Below, piece after piece: positions 44,670 through 54,486 of a DNA stretch of 64,000 nucleotides (the first letter of the stretch is position 1; each line of letters begins with the position of its first letter). This stretch comes from Burkholderiales bacterium 39-55-53 (GTDB lineage: Bacteria > Pseudomonadota > Gammaproteobacteria > Burkholderiales > Burkholderiaceae_C), in contig NCJK01000005.1 of NCBI GenBank assembly GCA_002282445.1, positions 1-64,000 on the forward strand. The letters are read 5' to 3'. The position numbers and the translations under genes were made by a program. The notes beneath the pieces are model-generated. The model made no database searches. It saw nothing but the letters and a program-made list of their open reading frames with translations, and was not told the origin of the DNA.

Positions 44670-45857
44670 ATGATGAAAATTGCCCAGCGTGCGCAACGCA
44701 TAGAGCCTTTCTATGTGATGGAAGTGGCCAAGGCCGCCGCCGAACGCGCTGCTTTGGTAGCGCACACCGATGCGCCCATGATTTTTCTCAACATCGGCGA
44801 GCCCGACTTCACTGCACCGCCCTTGGTGCAAGAAGCTGCCGCACGCGCGGTGCATGATGGCGTCACTCAGTACACGCCTGCTCTTGGCATTTCAGAATTG
44901 CGCGAGCGCATCAGCGCTTGGTACAGCACACGTTTTGGTGTGAATGTGCCAGCACGCCGCATCGTCATCACGGCTGGGGCATCCGCTGCTTTACAGTTGG
45001 CTTGCTTGGCGCTAATCGAAGCCGGCGACGAAGTGCTGATGCCTGACCCGAGCTACCCCTGCAACCGACACTTTGTGAGTGCCGCAGAAGGCCGTGCTGT
45101 GTTGATCCCCACCACTGCAGCTGAACGCTTTCAGCTCAGCGCTGAGCAAGTGCGTGCGAACTGGACGGCTCATACACGCGGTGTGTTGTTGGCCTCACCG
45201 TCTAACCCCACCGGCACCTCCATCCAACCCGATGAGCTGCGCGGCATTCACAACGAGGTGTCGCAACGCGGTGGCACAACGCTGATTGACGAAATTTATT
45301 TGGGTCTGAGTCACGACGCACAGTTTGGTCAATCGGCTCTCGGCATCGACGACCAAATCATCAGCATCAACAGCTTCAGCAAGTACTTCAACATGACCGG
45401 CTGGCGTTTGGGCTGGTTGGTCGTGCCTGATTCACTTGTACCTGTAATTGAGCGCTTGGCACAAAACCTGTTCATCTGCGCTAGCACGGTTGCTCAACAC
45501 GCTGCCCTCGCCTGCTTTGAAGCCGAGAGCATTGCCGAGTACGAACGCCGCCGTGCTGAGTTCAAGACTCGCCGCGACTACTTTGTGCCCGCCCTCAACG
45601 CATTAGGGCTCAACGTGCCCGTCATGCCTGATGGCGCTTTCTATGCATGGGCAGATTGCACGGCAGCAGCAAAGAAGCTGGGCGTGAACGGCAGCTGGGA
45701 CTTTGCATTTGAAGTGATGAACAAAGCAAATTTAGCCATCACCCCAGGCCGCGACTTTGGCCATGCCGAGACCTCGCGCTTTGTGCGTTTTTCCACCGCC
45801 CGCTCGCTGCCTGAATTGCAAGCAGCGATTGGACGTTTACAAAAATTAGTGAGCTAA
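44670..45857 (+). CDS. Pyridoxal-phosphate aminotransferase (class I/II)
   Basis: Fold-type I aminotransferase, 395 residues. The PLP Lys is in INSFSKYFNMTGWRLGW; NIGEPDF and SPSNPTGTSI, plus the end RFSTARSLPELQAAI, are the aspartate/alanine-type marks. The likely substrate class is aromatic or aspartate amino acids, but not fixed. I use the first of two ATGs (10 bases after nusB) since the frame upstream lies in nusB. An unrelated frame from 44535 is rejected. Confidence 0.85.
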   Translation: MMKIAQRAQRIEPFYVMEVAKAAAERAALVAHTDAPMIFLNIGEPDFTAPPLVQEAAARAVHDGVTQYTPALGISELRERISAWYSTRFGVNVPARRIVITAGASAALQLACLALIEAGDEVLMPDPSYPCNRHFVSAAEGRAVLIPTTAAERFQLSAEQVRANWTAHTRGVLLASPSNPTGTSIQPDELRGIHNEVSQRGGTTLIDEIYLGLSHDAQFGQSALGIDDQIISINSFSKYFNMTGWRLGWLVVPDSLVPVIERLAQNLFICASTVAQHAALACFEAESIAEYERRRAEFKTRRDYFVPALNALGLNVPVMPDGAFYAWADCTAAAKKLGVNGSWDFAFEVMNKANLAITPGRDFGHAETSRFVRFSTARSLPELQAAIGRLQKLVS

Positions 45858-45860
45858 ACC

Positions 45861-46259
45861 ATGAGCACCGTTTTTGAGCACCCCATTCGGGTTTATTGGG
45901 AAGACACAGATGCCGGTGGCATCGTGTTCTACGCGAATTACCTGAAATTTTTTGAACGTGCTCGCACCGAGTGGCTACGCGCACTTGGTATTGGTCAGCA
46001 CGCCTTGCGCGAAGAAACTGGCGGGATGTTTGTGGTGAGTGAAACTGCCGTCAAATACCACCGCCCTGCCAAGCTGGACGACCAACTGCGCGTCACTGCC
46101 ACACTGGCTGAAGGCGGCCGAGCCAGCCTCGTCATTGCCCAACAGGCATGGCTGGGTGACACCCTTTTGTGCGAAGGCACAATTCGCATCGGCTGGGTCG
46201 ATGCTGCCGCCATGAAGCCTGCGAGAATCCCCTCTTCTGTATTGGAACGCCTGACATGA
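45861..46259 (+). CDS. ybgC: Acyl-CoA thioesterase YbgC
   Basis: Hot-dog thioesterase of the tol-pal cluster, 132 residues, with EDTDAGGIVFYANYLKFFERAR and catalytic Asp17. Acts on acyl-CoA or acyl-ACP at the inner membrane. 3 bases after the aminotransferase and overlapping tolQ by 4. Confidence 0.93.
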   Translation: MSTVFEHPIRVYWEDTDAGGIVFYANYLKFFERARTEWLRALGIGQHALREETGGMFVVSETAVKYHRPAKLDDQLRVTATLAEGGRASLVIAQQAWLGDTLLCEGTIRIGWVDAAAMKPARIPSSVLERLT

Positions 46260-46942
46260 CACAAGACTTTTCCATCGTTCATTTATTGCTCAACGCGAGT
46301 TGGGTCGTCCAAGTTGTGGTGCTGATGCTCATGACAGTTTCTATCGTGAGCTGGGCTGCTATCTTTCGCAAGATCGGCTCCATCAAACGCATCAAGGAAC
46401 TCAATGACGAGTTTGAGCGCGACTTTTGGTCAGGCACCAGCCTGAACGAGCTGTTCGCCGCTGCCGCGCAAAACGCCAAGACCTCTGGCCCCATGGAACG
46501 CATCTTTGCCAGCGGCATGCGCGAGTACCAAAAACTGCGCGAACGGCGCATCAACGACAGCAGCGCTTTGATGGACGGCGCACGCCGCGCCATGCGTGCG
46601 AGCTACCAACGTGAGATGGATGCAATTGAATCCAACCTCTCCATGCTGGCCTCTGTTGGCTCTGTGTCGCCTTACGTGGGCTTGTTTGGCACGGTCTGGG
46701 GCATCATGCACGCCTTCACCGGCTTGGCTGGTATGCAGCAAGTGACCTTGGCCAAAGTGGCCCCGGGTATTGCCGAAGCCCTGGTGGCCACCGCCATTGG
46801 TTTGTTCGCTGCGATTCCTGCGGTGTTGGCCTACAACCGTTTCTCACGTGACATTGACCGCGTGTCCATCAAGTTAGAAACCTTCATCGAAGAATTCAGC
46901 AACATCTTGCAGCGCAACAGCGCCAGCACGATGACCCACTAA
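46256..46942 (+). CDS. tolQ: TolQ, proton-driven motor subunit
   Basis: Inner-membrane protein of the Tol-Pal envelope-constriction system, 228 residues with three transmembrane segments (about 15-38, 135-160, 170-195) and the motifs SVSPYVGLFGTVWGIMHAF and GIAEALVATAIGLFAAIPAV. Starts at the ATG overlapping ybgC. Confidence 0.97.
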   Translation: MTQDFSIVHLLLNASWVVQVVVLMLMTVSIVSWAAIFRKIGSIKRIKELNDEFERDFWSGTSLNELFAAAAQNAKTSGPMERIFASGMREYQKLRERRINDSSALMDGARRAMRASYQREMDAIESNLSMLASVGSVSPYVGLFGTVWGIMHAFTGLAGMQQVTLAKVAPGIAEALVATAIGLFAAIPAVLAYNRFSRDIDRVSIKLETFIEEFSNILQRNSASTMTH

Positions 46943-46956
46943 GCCGGAGACGCAGC

Positions 46957-47388
46957 ATGGCTTCTATCGCCCCTCGCTCTGGCCGTGGCCGCCGCGCCAT
47001 GAACGACATCAACATGGTGCCGTTCATCGACGTGATGTTGGTCTTACTCATCATCTTCATGGTGACTGCGCCCCTCATTTCGCCAACCGTGATTGATTTG
47101 CCGAGCGTGGGCAAAGCCTCTAGCGTGCCTGATCAAGTGATTCATGTGGAGATCAGCAAAGAAGAGCGCATCACAGTCAAAAGCACAGGCACGGTGAACA
47201 AGTCGGTCAACAGCACTTTGCTTGGATTGGCCCGTGACGTGAAAGAGCTGCAAGGCGAGACATCACAAGGCCCTGTGGTGATCACTGCGGACCGCACCAT
47301 CAAATACGAAACTGTGGTCAAAGCCATGGACACGCTGCAGCGCTCGGGTGTGCAACGTGTGGGCCTCGCGGTTCAATTGGTCGATTGA
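46957..47388 (+). CDS. tolR: TolR
   Basis: 143 residues: one membrane helix (about 26-48), preceded by NDINMVPFIDVMLVLLIIF with the Asp of the motor channel, and a periplasmic domain. With TolQ it forms the proton-driven motor. 14 bases after tolQ. Confidence 0.96.
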   Translation: MASIAPRSGRGRRAMNDINMVPFIDVMLVLLIIFMVTAPLISPTVIDLPSVGKASSVPDQVIHVEISKEERITVKSTGTVNKSVNSTLLGLARDVKELQGETSQGPVVITADRTIKYETVVKAMDTLQRSGVQRVGLAVQLVD

Positions 47389-47398
47389 TTTTTAAGCC

Positions 47399-48361
47399 AT
47401 GAGCGCACAAGCAAAGCATCTGGAGTTTGCTCCACCGCCACCGGAAGGAACCGCCCGCTCTGTGGGTGCGGCCTTGGTGGTGCACGCTTTGCTCATCGTG
47501 GCGCTGACTGCGGGCATTCAGTGGAAGCAAGACAACAGTTTGTCTGTTGAAGCCGAGTTGTGGTCTGCCGTGCCCATGGCCGCAGCGCCGAAGTTGGTAG
47601 AGGTCGAGGAGCCCCCCCCTCCTCCCGCTCCCAAACCAGAGCCTGCGCCTAAGCCCGTGGTGAAAGCACCTGAGCCACCTGCACCCAACCGCGATGCAGA
47701 CATTGCGCTGGCCAAGAAACGCAAGATTGAAGAAGAGAAAAAGATTCAAGAGGCTTTGAAGGCTGAAGAGCGCCGCAAAGAAGAAGTGAAAAAAGAAGCC
47801 GAGAAAAAAGCCAAGGCCAAGCTCGAAGAAGACAAACGCAAGCTAGAAGCGAAGAAAGAAGAAGAGCGCAAGGAAAAAGAGCGTAAACAGAAAGAGAAAG
47901 AGCGTGCCGAAAAGGAACGCAAAGAAAAAGAAGCCAAGAAGCAAGCCGAGCAAAAAGACAGCAAAGCTTCTGCTGAAGAAGCCAAAAAGCTCGAAGCCAT
48001 TCGCAAAGAAAACATGAAGCGCATCGCAGGCTTGGCGGGCGCAAGTGGCAACGAAAACGCCACAGGCACGGCCATGAAGGCTTCTGGCCCATCAGACAGC
48101 TATGGTGGACGCATCCGCGCACGCGTCAAACCCAACATCACGTTTGACCCAAGCTCTGTGTCTGGCAACCCAGCTGCCGAAGTGGAAGTGCGCTGCGCCC
48201 CTGACGGCACCATCGTGAGCCGCAAACTGGTCAAGTCCAGCGGCAACTCAGCGTGGGACAACGCGGTCCTCAAAGCCATCGACAAGACTGAGATCTTGCC
48301 GCGCGACACCGATGGCCGTGTGCACTCGCCGCTGTTGCTGGTGTTCAAGCCCAACGACTAA
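47399..48361 (+). CDS. tolA: TolA
   Basis: 320 residues: one N-terminal membrane segment (about 21-40), a Pro-rich region (PPPPPAPKPEPAPKP), a long Lys/Glu/Ala-rich helix (about 100-205), and a C-terminal domain with VEVRCAPDGTIVSRKLVKSSG and DNAVLKAIDKTEILPRD. Links the inner-membrane motor to the outer membrane. No tolB or pal follows. Confidence 0.95.
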   Translation: MSAQAKHLEFAPPPPEGTARSVGAALVVHALLIVALTAGIQWKQDNSLSVEAELWSAVPMAAAPKLVEVEEPPPPPAPKPEPAPKPVVKAPEPPAPNRDADIALAKKRKIEEEKKIQEALKAEERRKEEVKKEAEKKAKAKLEEDKRKLEAKKEEERKEKERKQKEKERAEKERKEKEAKKQAEQKDSKASAEEAKKLEAIRKENMKRIAGLAGASGNENATGTAMKASGPSDSYGGRIRARVKPNITFDPSSVSGNPAAEVEVRCAPDGTIVSRKLVKSSGNSAWDNAVLKAIDKTEILPRDTDGRVHSPLLLVFKPND

Positions 48362-48382
48362 AGCGTCACAGGAAAAATTCGT

Positions 48383-49426
48383 TTGTTAGAGCGCTCCTTC
48401 ACAGTTGATGTGTTGAAAGTCATGGCTGCGCAGTTCATTGTGTGGCACCACTTTTCAGCCTACGGCCCGATGGCCGACACCATGAACCTGATGTGGCCAC
48501 ACTTCATCGAGTGGCTCTACCACTATGCGCGCTTGGCGGTACAAGTATTCTTGGTTGTGAGTGGCTACTTGGCCGCCCAATCGGTCATGCACAAGCCTGT
48601 CTTGCAGCCACTCAGCAGCATTGTCAAACGCTATTTGAGGCTAGTGCCGTTTTACGTACTGGCTTTGGCACTCATCAGCATGGCAGTGGCACTGTCACGC
48701 ACCACCATCCATGAGCCATGGCTTCCAAGTGCACCAACCTTGTGGCAATTCCTTGCACATGGTCTGCTGCTGCACGACATATTGGGATTTGAAGCACTGA
48801 CTAGCGGCGCTTGGTACGTGGCCATTGATTTTCAGTTGTATGCCGCCTTGATTTTGCTTTGTCATGCGCTTCAATCCGCTACCAACAAGCGGCTGTCTGC
48901 CATCGTCGCCTTGTTGTGTGTGGCCTCGATGTGGCAATTCAATCGCATGGATGAACTGGACATTTGGGCCATTTATTTTTTCGCCGCCTATGGCCTTGGC
49001 ATCTTGGCAGCATGGGCCAAAAGATCAGCATTTGAAGCCTAGGTATTTTGGTTCACCGCATTGCTGGCCATTGGCGCCTTGTGGATCGAATTCCGCACGC
49101 GTTTGTCACTGGCTTTGCTCACGGCAGTCTGGCTCGTCATCAAACCCAAAGGCATGGTGCATTGGACCCCGATGAAACGCGTGGTGCATCGTTTGTCCAA
49201 CAGTGCTTATGTGTTGTTCTTAACGCACTTCGGCGTGATCGTGCTCATCAGTGACGTGTGGAACAAGAGTCATTTTTATGACCCTTACCTAGCCTTGGCC
49301 ATGACTGGCATGGCATGGCTTTGTTGTGTGGGCGTCGGTTTACTTTTGCATGAAAAAGCAGAAGTTCCCATTCACCATTGGGTGTCGCAACAGACCAAAC
49401 AACTCTATATTCGATTCGCCCACTAA
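48383..49426 (+). pseudogene. Acyltransferase-3 family gene with an in-frame amber stop
   Basis: An acyltransferase of the integral-membrane OafA/NodX kind: early WHHFSAYGP (the catalytic His), then nine or so hydrophobic segments. The frame ends at TAG (49040-49042) after 219 residues but continues in the same frame for another 127 residues with matching membrane helices, ending IRFAH at 49426. A single base change therefore breaks one gene of about 347 codons. Starts TTG with AGGA at 10 bases. Sequencing error is possible. Confidence 0.8.
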
Positions 49427-49436
49427 AGCGTCTTGC

Positions 49437-50639
49437 TCATGGCTTGGCATGTTGTCGCATGCATTGCCATGCAGAGACACAAGCTAAGACAGCGGTCACA
49501 ATCGATACGGCATAGACTGATGACAGCCCCAAAGCGTCACTCAATGCACCACCAACCAAAGCCCCCAACACGCCGGGCACCCCGTAGCCAATTGAAGCAT
49601 ATAAGGCTTGTCCCCTGCCCCTTAAACGACCAGGAAAGTGGTGGGACAACAAAGCAATGCAAGCCGTGTGGTGCGTGGCAAACGTCAACGCATGCAACAC
49701 CTGCGCAAACAGCAATGCCCACAGCCACTCGGCTGCCCAAGTGGTGAGCACCATGCGCAGCACCATCGCAGCAGCGCAAATGAACATCCACATCGACAAA
49801 CTGAACTTGGGTAGCCAACGGCTTTGCGTGAAGAACCACACGATCTCCGCAGCCACCGACACCGCCCACAACACACCAATCATGGTTTTGCTGTAACCCA
49901 GCTCATCGAGGTAGAGCGAGAAAAACACATAAATGCCAATGTGCGACAGCACATGAAAAAACACGGTCGCAAAAAACCACTGCACCTTACGTTGGCGCAA
50001 TACCGGCATGACCGACGGACGCTCATCGTCGTGGTGCACCACTTCTTTGCGGTTGGGTAGCCACCACACACTCAGGTTGAGCAAGACCAACGAGCCTACC
50101 GACCACGCAGGAAAACTCTGCATGCCCTGCACTTCAAACCAAGCACCCGCCACAAACACCGTGACCAAAAAGCCCAACGAACCCCACAAGCGCACACGGC
50201 CATAGCGGCGCGAATCAAAGCCTTGGTCGGTACTCACCAAATGCGCCAAGGCTGCCTCACTCATGGGCATCATGGCGCTGGTGTGGATGAACATCAACAG
50301 CAACACCACTGCAATCCACACCACGCTGCCTTCCACCAACAAGCCTGCCGAACAGATCAGCGCAGCGCCTGCACAAAAGCGCAGCAGCTTGACGCGTTCA
50401 CCCGTGTGGTCGCTCAGCCAACCCCAGCCATAAGGTGCCAGCACGCGCGTAGCCGCCTGCACAGCGGTAAGTAAGGCGATGATGGTGATGGAAAAACCTA
50501 GGTCTTTGAGCCACAGCGGCAAGTACGGATTGAAAAACCCGATGTGCGCAAAGTAGCTCGCGGACAGCGCCGCAAAAGGAAAGAGCTGAAAACGAGAAAG
50601 CGCGTTACTCGAACGCGCTTCTGAGGTGGGAGATGTCAA
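49437..50639 (-). CDS. MFS transporter (HcaT/NhaT-like)
   Basis: 400 residues, 12 hydrophobic segments. FFNPYLPLWLKDLGFS and ERVKLLRFCAGAA with AGGWSDRG-like loop text (YGWGWLSDHTGERVK) match the 3-phenylpropionate transporter-like MFS group. Substrate unknown. The start is a TTG 21 bases after the aroC stop; a longer frame to 50735 overlaps aroC and adds residues unlike the family. Coupling to aroC is possible. Confidence 0.82.
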   Translation of the reverse strand: MTSPTSEARSSNALSRFQLFPFAALSASYFAHIGFFNPYLPLWLKDLGFSITIIALLTAVQAATRVLAPYGWGWLSDHTGERVKLLRFCAGAALICSAGLLVEGSVVWIAVVLLLMFIHTSAMMPMSEAALAHLVSTDQGFDSRRYGRVRLWGSLGFLVTVFVAGAWFEVQGMQSFPAWSVGSLVLLNLSVWWLPNRKEVVHHDDERPSVMPVLRQRKVQWFFATVFFHVLSHIGIYVFFSLYLDELGYSKTMIGVLWAVSVAAEIVWFFTQSRWLPKFSLSMWMFICAAAMVLRMVLTTWAAEWLWALLFAQVLHALTFATHHTACIALLSHHFPGRLRGRGQALYASIGYGVPGVLGALVGGALSDALGLSSVYAVSIVTAVLACVSAWQCMRQHAKP

Positions 50640-50661
50640 AGTAGACCTACGAGCCAGGCCA

Positions 50662-51759
50662 TCAGCCAATGTGACCTGGAATGGCAGGCATGGCCACATG
50701 CACATCACCGCATTGTGCGCGGTGCAACAAGGCATGGTCCATCACCACCAAGGCCAACAAAGCTTCGGCAATCGGTGTGGCACGAATGCCCACGCACGGG
50801 TCGTGACGGCCCTTGGTCACCACCTCGGTGGGCTGGCTGTTTTGGTCAATCGAGTCACGCGGGCTCAAGATGGAGCTGGTGGGCTTGATGGCAATGCTCA
50901 CATCCAAGTCTTGGCCGGTGCTGATGCCGCCCAACACACCGCCTGAATTGTTGGTGACAAAACCTTGTGGTGTGAGTGAGTCACCATGCTCAGTACCGCG
51001 TTGTGCCACGCTGGCAAAACCAGCGCCAATCTCTACACCCTTGACAGCATTGAGCCCCATCATCGCGTAGGCGATGTCCGCATCTAAACGGTCGTAAATG
51101 GGCTGGCCTAATCCAACCGGCATACCGCTGGCCACCACACGAATACGTGCGCCGCACGAGTCGCCTGCTTTGCGCAAGCTGTCCATGTAGTCTTCAAAAG
51201 CTTGCACATCCGCACAAGGCGCATAGAACGGGTTGTGGCCCACATGCTCCCAGCTCTCGAAGGGAATGGTCATTTCACCCAATTGCGTCATACAGCCGTA
51301 AAACGTGGTGCCGTATTTTTCTTTGAGCCACTTTTTGGCCACTGCGCCTGCCGCTACGGTGGGCGCAGTCAAACGTGCCGAAGAACGACCGCCGCCGCGA
51401 GGGTCGCGAATGCCGAACTTTTGGAAATAGGTGTAGTCCGCATGACCCGGGCGGAAGGTTTGCAAAATGTTGCCGTAGTCTTTGCTTCGTTGGTCGGTGT
51501 TTTGAATGAGCAGCGCAATGGGCGTCCCTGTGGTTTTACCCTCGTACACGCCTGACAAGATTTGCACTTGATCGGGCTCATTGCGTTGGGTCACATGGCG
51601 GCTCGTGCCGGGGCGACGACGATCCAAATCATGCTGGATGTCTGCCTCGCACAGCGACATGCCCGGAGGGCAGCCGTCAATCACGCAGCCAATGGCTGGG
51701 CCGTGGGATTCACCAAAATTGGTGACGGTGAAAAGGGTTCCGAAGGTATTGCCGCTCAT
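50662..51759 (-). CDS. aroC: Chorismate synthase
   Basis: Last step of the shikimate pathway; needs reduced flavin. 365 residues, starts [24 protein letters not shown] and has [18 protein letters not shown] and [15 protein letters not shown], the canonical motifs. Upstream on this strand is a CBS protein after 36 bases; possibly shared promoter. Confidence 0.98.
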   Translation of the reverse strand: MSGNTFGTLFTVTNFGESHGPAIGCVIDGCPPGMSLCEADIQHDLDRRRPGTSRHVTQRNEPDQVQILSGVYEGKTTGTPIALLIQNTDQRSKDYGNILQTFRPGHADYTYFQKFGIRDPRGGGRSSARLTAPTVAAGAVAKKWLKEKYGTTFYGCMTQLGEMTIPFESWEHVGHNPFYAPCADVQAFEDYMDSLRKAGDSCGARIRVVASGMPVGLGQPIYDRLDADIAYAMMGLNAVKGVEIGAGFASVAQRGTEHGDSLTPQGFVTNNSGGVLGGISTGQDLDVSIAIKPTSSILSPRDSIDQNSQPTEVVTKGRHDPCVGIRATPIAEALLALVVMDHALLHRAQCGDVHVAMPAIPGHIG

Positions 51760-51795
51760 GGGGTGGGATTATCCCACCACCACGCAACAGTCTGC

Positions 51796-52257
51796 TCACT
51801 TGTCGTCAGGGCTGCCTGCTGGCCAATCCTTGATGTAAGCCTTGAGCATTTGGTTCTCAAAGTTTTGGCTGTCCACCACGGACTTGGCCACGTCATAAAA
51901 GCTGATCACGCCTTGCAACACACGGTTATCCAAAATGGGCATGTAGCGAGCATGGCTCTCAAGCATCATGCGGCGTACTTCATCAATATCGGTTTCAGTG
52001 GTGCAGGTCAGCGGTTGCGTTTGCATGGCGTGGCGCACAGTCAAATCACCCAAGTTGCCACCGTTATTGCTCAAGGCTTGAATCACTTCGCGGAATGTCA
52101 ACAAGCCCACCAAGTCACCAGCTTCCATCACCAACAGCGAGCCCATGTCTTTGTCAGCCATGATGTTGACGGCGCTGATCAGCTGATCCGTAGGATGGAT
52201 GGTGTACAAAGTACCACCCGTTTGGCCTTTGAGCCGCAAGATATCGCTGACTTTCAT
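51796..52257 (-). CDS. CBS-domain protein
   Basis: Two CBS domains form a Bateman pair (about residues 1-60 and 75-130), which usually bind adenosine nucleotides. 153 residues, starts MKVSDILRLKG; the ATG at 52257 has a GGAG before it, and the frame open to 52338 is rejected. Divergent from metY. A regulatory role is inferred from family. Confidence 0.88.
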   Translation of the reverse strand: MKVSDILRLKGQTGGTLYTIHPTDQLISAVNIMADKDMGSLLVMEAGDLVGLLTFREVIQALSNNGGNLGDLTVRHAMQTQPLTCTTETDIDEVRRMMLESHARYMPILDNRVLQGVISFYDVAKSVVDSQNFENQMLKAYIKDWPAGSPDDK

Positions 52258-52336
52258 GGTTTTTCTCCTCCGCTGAGGCTTGCAATATAGCCCACAATGA
52301 CGATAGAAAACCTGACAAAACACCCCCGAGGAAACC

Positions 52337-53647
52337 ATGCCCGGCTACAACGATCCTAGTTTTGACACGCTCGCACTTCACGCAGGTGCAGCGCCCGACC
52401 CCACCACCGGCGCGCGCGCGGTCCCCATTCACCTGACCACCTCGTTTGTATTTGAGTCCAGCGACCACGCGGCCTCGCTGTTCAACCTTGAGCGCGCAGG
52501 TCATGTGTACAGCCGCATCAGCAACCCCACCAACGCGGTCTTAGAGCAGCGCGTAGCAGCACTGGAAGGCGGCATTGGGGCCATCACCACCGCTAGCGGG
52601 CAAGCGGCCTTGCACCTGACCATTGCCACGCTCATGGGGGCAGGCTCGCACATCGTGGCCAGCACAGCTTTGTATGGCGGCTCACACAACCTGCTGCACT
52701 ACACGCTGAGTCGCTTTGGCATCGAGACCACGTTCGTTAGCCCCAACGACATCGATGCGTGGCGCGCCGCTGTGCGTCCCAACACCAAATTGTTTTTTGG
52801 CGAAACCGTGGGCAACCCTGGCTTGGATGTGCTCGACATCCCCACTATTTCTGGCATTGCCCACGAAGCGGGTGTGCCGCTGCTGGTGGACAGCACGCTC
52901 ACCACGCCCTACTTGATCAAGCCCTTCGAGCTGGGGGCTGACTTGGTGTACCACTCAGCCACCAAATTCCTCAGTGGACACGGCACGGTGATTGGCGGCA
53001 TCGTGGTGGACGGGGGCAGTTTTGATTGGGAAAAGAGTGGCAAGTTTCCAGAACTCACACAAAGCTACGAAGGCTTTCACAACATGGTATTCAGCGAGGA
53101 AAGCACGATTGGCGCTTTCTTGCTGCGCGCGCGCCGCGAAGGGCTGCGCGACTTTGGCGCTTGCATGAGCCCACACAGCGCATGGCTGATTTTGCAAGGC
53201 ATTGAAACTCTCTCACTACGCATGGACCGGCACATGGCCAACACCGAAAAGGTGGTGCAGTTCTTGGCCAGCCATCCGCTTGTCAGCCGTGTGGGCCATC
53301 CGCTCATCGAGAGCCACCCCAGCCACGCCTTGGCAGAAAAGCTGCTGCGCTTTGGCGCACGCGGCGCGGGCTCGGTGTTCAGTTTTGACATCAAAGGCTC
53401 GCGCGAGCAAGGCAAGGCTTTCATCGAAGCTCTCAAAATTTTCAGTCATCTCGCCAACGTAGGCGATTGCCGCAGCTTGGTGATTCACCCTGCCAGCACC
53501 ACACATTTCCGCATGAGCGACGAAGCATTGGCTGGTGCAGGCATTGGGCCTGGCACCATCCGCTTGTCGATTGGACTAGAAGACCCCGCTGATTTGATGG
53601 ATGATTTGAAACGCGCTCTCAAAGCCGCAGAGAAGGCAGGTGCGTGA
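52337..53647 (+). CDS. metY: O-acetylhomoserine aminocarboxypropyltransferase
   Basis: PLP enzyme that adds sulfide to O-acetylhomoserine to make homocysteine. 436 residues, with SRISNPTNAVLEQRVAALEGG, the PLP Lys210 in YHSATKFLSGHG, and HPASTTH near the C-terminus. The length and GxYGGTxxL (here ALYGGSHNLL) favour MetY over MetB. No SAM riboswitch is seen. Its stop overlaps the hydrolase start by 4 (GTGA). Confidence 0.92.
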   Translation: MPGYNDPSFDTLALHAGAAPDPTTGARAVPIHLTTSFVFESSDHAASLFNLERAGHVYSRISNPTNAVLEQRVAALEGGIGAITTASGQAALHLTIATLMGAGSHIVASTALYGGSHNLLHYTLSRFGIETTFVSPNDIDAWRAAVRPNTKLFFGETVGNPGLDVLDIPTISGIAHEAGVPLLVDSTLTTPYLIKPFELGADLVYHSATKFLSGHGTVIGGIVVDGGSFDWEKSGKFPELTQSYEGFHNMVFSEESTIGAFLLRARREGLRDFGACMSPHSAWLILQGIETLSLRMDRHMANTEKVVQFLASHPLVSRVGHPLIESHPSHALAEKLLRFGARGAGSVFSFDIKGSREQGKAFIEALKIFSHLANVGDCRSLVIHPASTTHFRMSDEALAGAGIGPGTIRLSIGLEDPADLMDDLKRALKAAEKAGA

Positions 53648-54486
53648 TGAAATTGACTTTAAAAACTGCCGCAGGTCACGACTACGAAGCCTATGCCTAC
53701 ACAGGCGGCAAAGCGTTTGATGCGGCCAAACCCACACTCGTATTCATCCACGGTGTGCTCAATGACCACAGTGTGTGGATATTGCAAACGCGCTACCTCG
53801 CGCATCACGGCTTCAATGTGCTGGCGGTGGATTTGCCTGGCCATGGCCGCAGTGGAGGAGATGCGCCAACAAGCGTCGAAGAAGCGGCGCAGTTCGTCGC
53901 GGCGTTACTAGACGCAGCAGGCGTGGAGCACGCAGGATTAATTGGTCACAGCTGGGGCTCTTTGATTGCGCTGGAGACCGCTGCTCGACTGAAAGACCGC
54001 ATCACATACATCGCGTTGGTGGGCACAGCTTTCCCGATGAAGGTATCCCCTGCTTTGATTGAAGCCTCGCTCAACGAACCCATGAAGGCCTTGCAGATGG
54101 TGAATGTGTTTTCACGTGCCACGCTATCTGCGCCCCCATCGGCGCTGGGGCCTGGCACATGGGTGTATGGCGCTTCTATAGCGCTGGGCAGACGCGTGTT
54201 GGCGAGCAACACACAAGTCAACATTTTTCACCGCGGCTTTGTGGCGTGTGACAGCTATGCCAATGGTTTAGAAGCGATGGCTGCTGTCACCTGTCCTGTG
54301 TTGTTTGTCTTGGGTGAAACAGACCAGATGACACCACCGCGTGCTGCGAAGAGCTTGATTGACCAAGCCAAAGCCCATGACAAAACCTTCACAGTGGCGA
54401 AGGTTCCGATGGGGCATCACCAGATGACCGAGTCACCTGAAGAAACATTGGATGCGCTCAAAGCTTTCTTGGGCGTCAAAGCTTAA
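53644..54486 (+). CDS. Alpha/beta-hydrolase
   Basis: Serine hydrolase, 280 residues: oxyanion HGVLN at 36-40, nucleophile Ser103 in GHSWGS, Asp near 246 in LGETDQ and His near 257 in MGHHQM. Related to homoserine-acetyltransferase-like or proline iminopeptidase folds, but the reaction cannot be set. Coupled to metY by GTGA overlap; a start at the next ATG (53647) is equally possible. Convergent with yihY. Confidence 0.86.
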   Translation: MMKLTLKTAAGHDYEAYAYTGGKAFDAAKPTLVFIHGVLNDHSVWILQTRYLAHHGFNVLAVDLPGHGRSGGDAPTSVEEAAQFVAALLDAAGVEHAGLIGHSWGSLIALETAARLKDRITYIALVGTAFPMKVSPALIEASLNEPMKALQMVNVFSRATLSAPPSALGPGTWVYGASIALGRRVLASNTQVNIFHRGFVACDSYANGLEAMAAVTCPVLFVLGETDQMTPPRAAKSLIDQAKAHDKTFTVAKVPMGHHQMTESPEETLDALKAFLGVKA

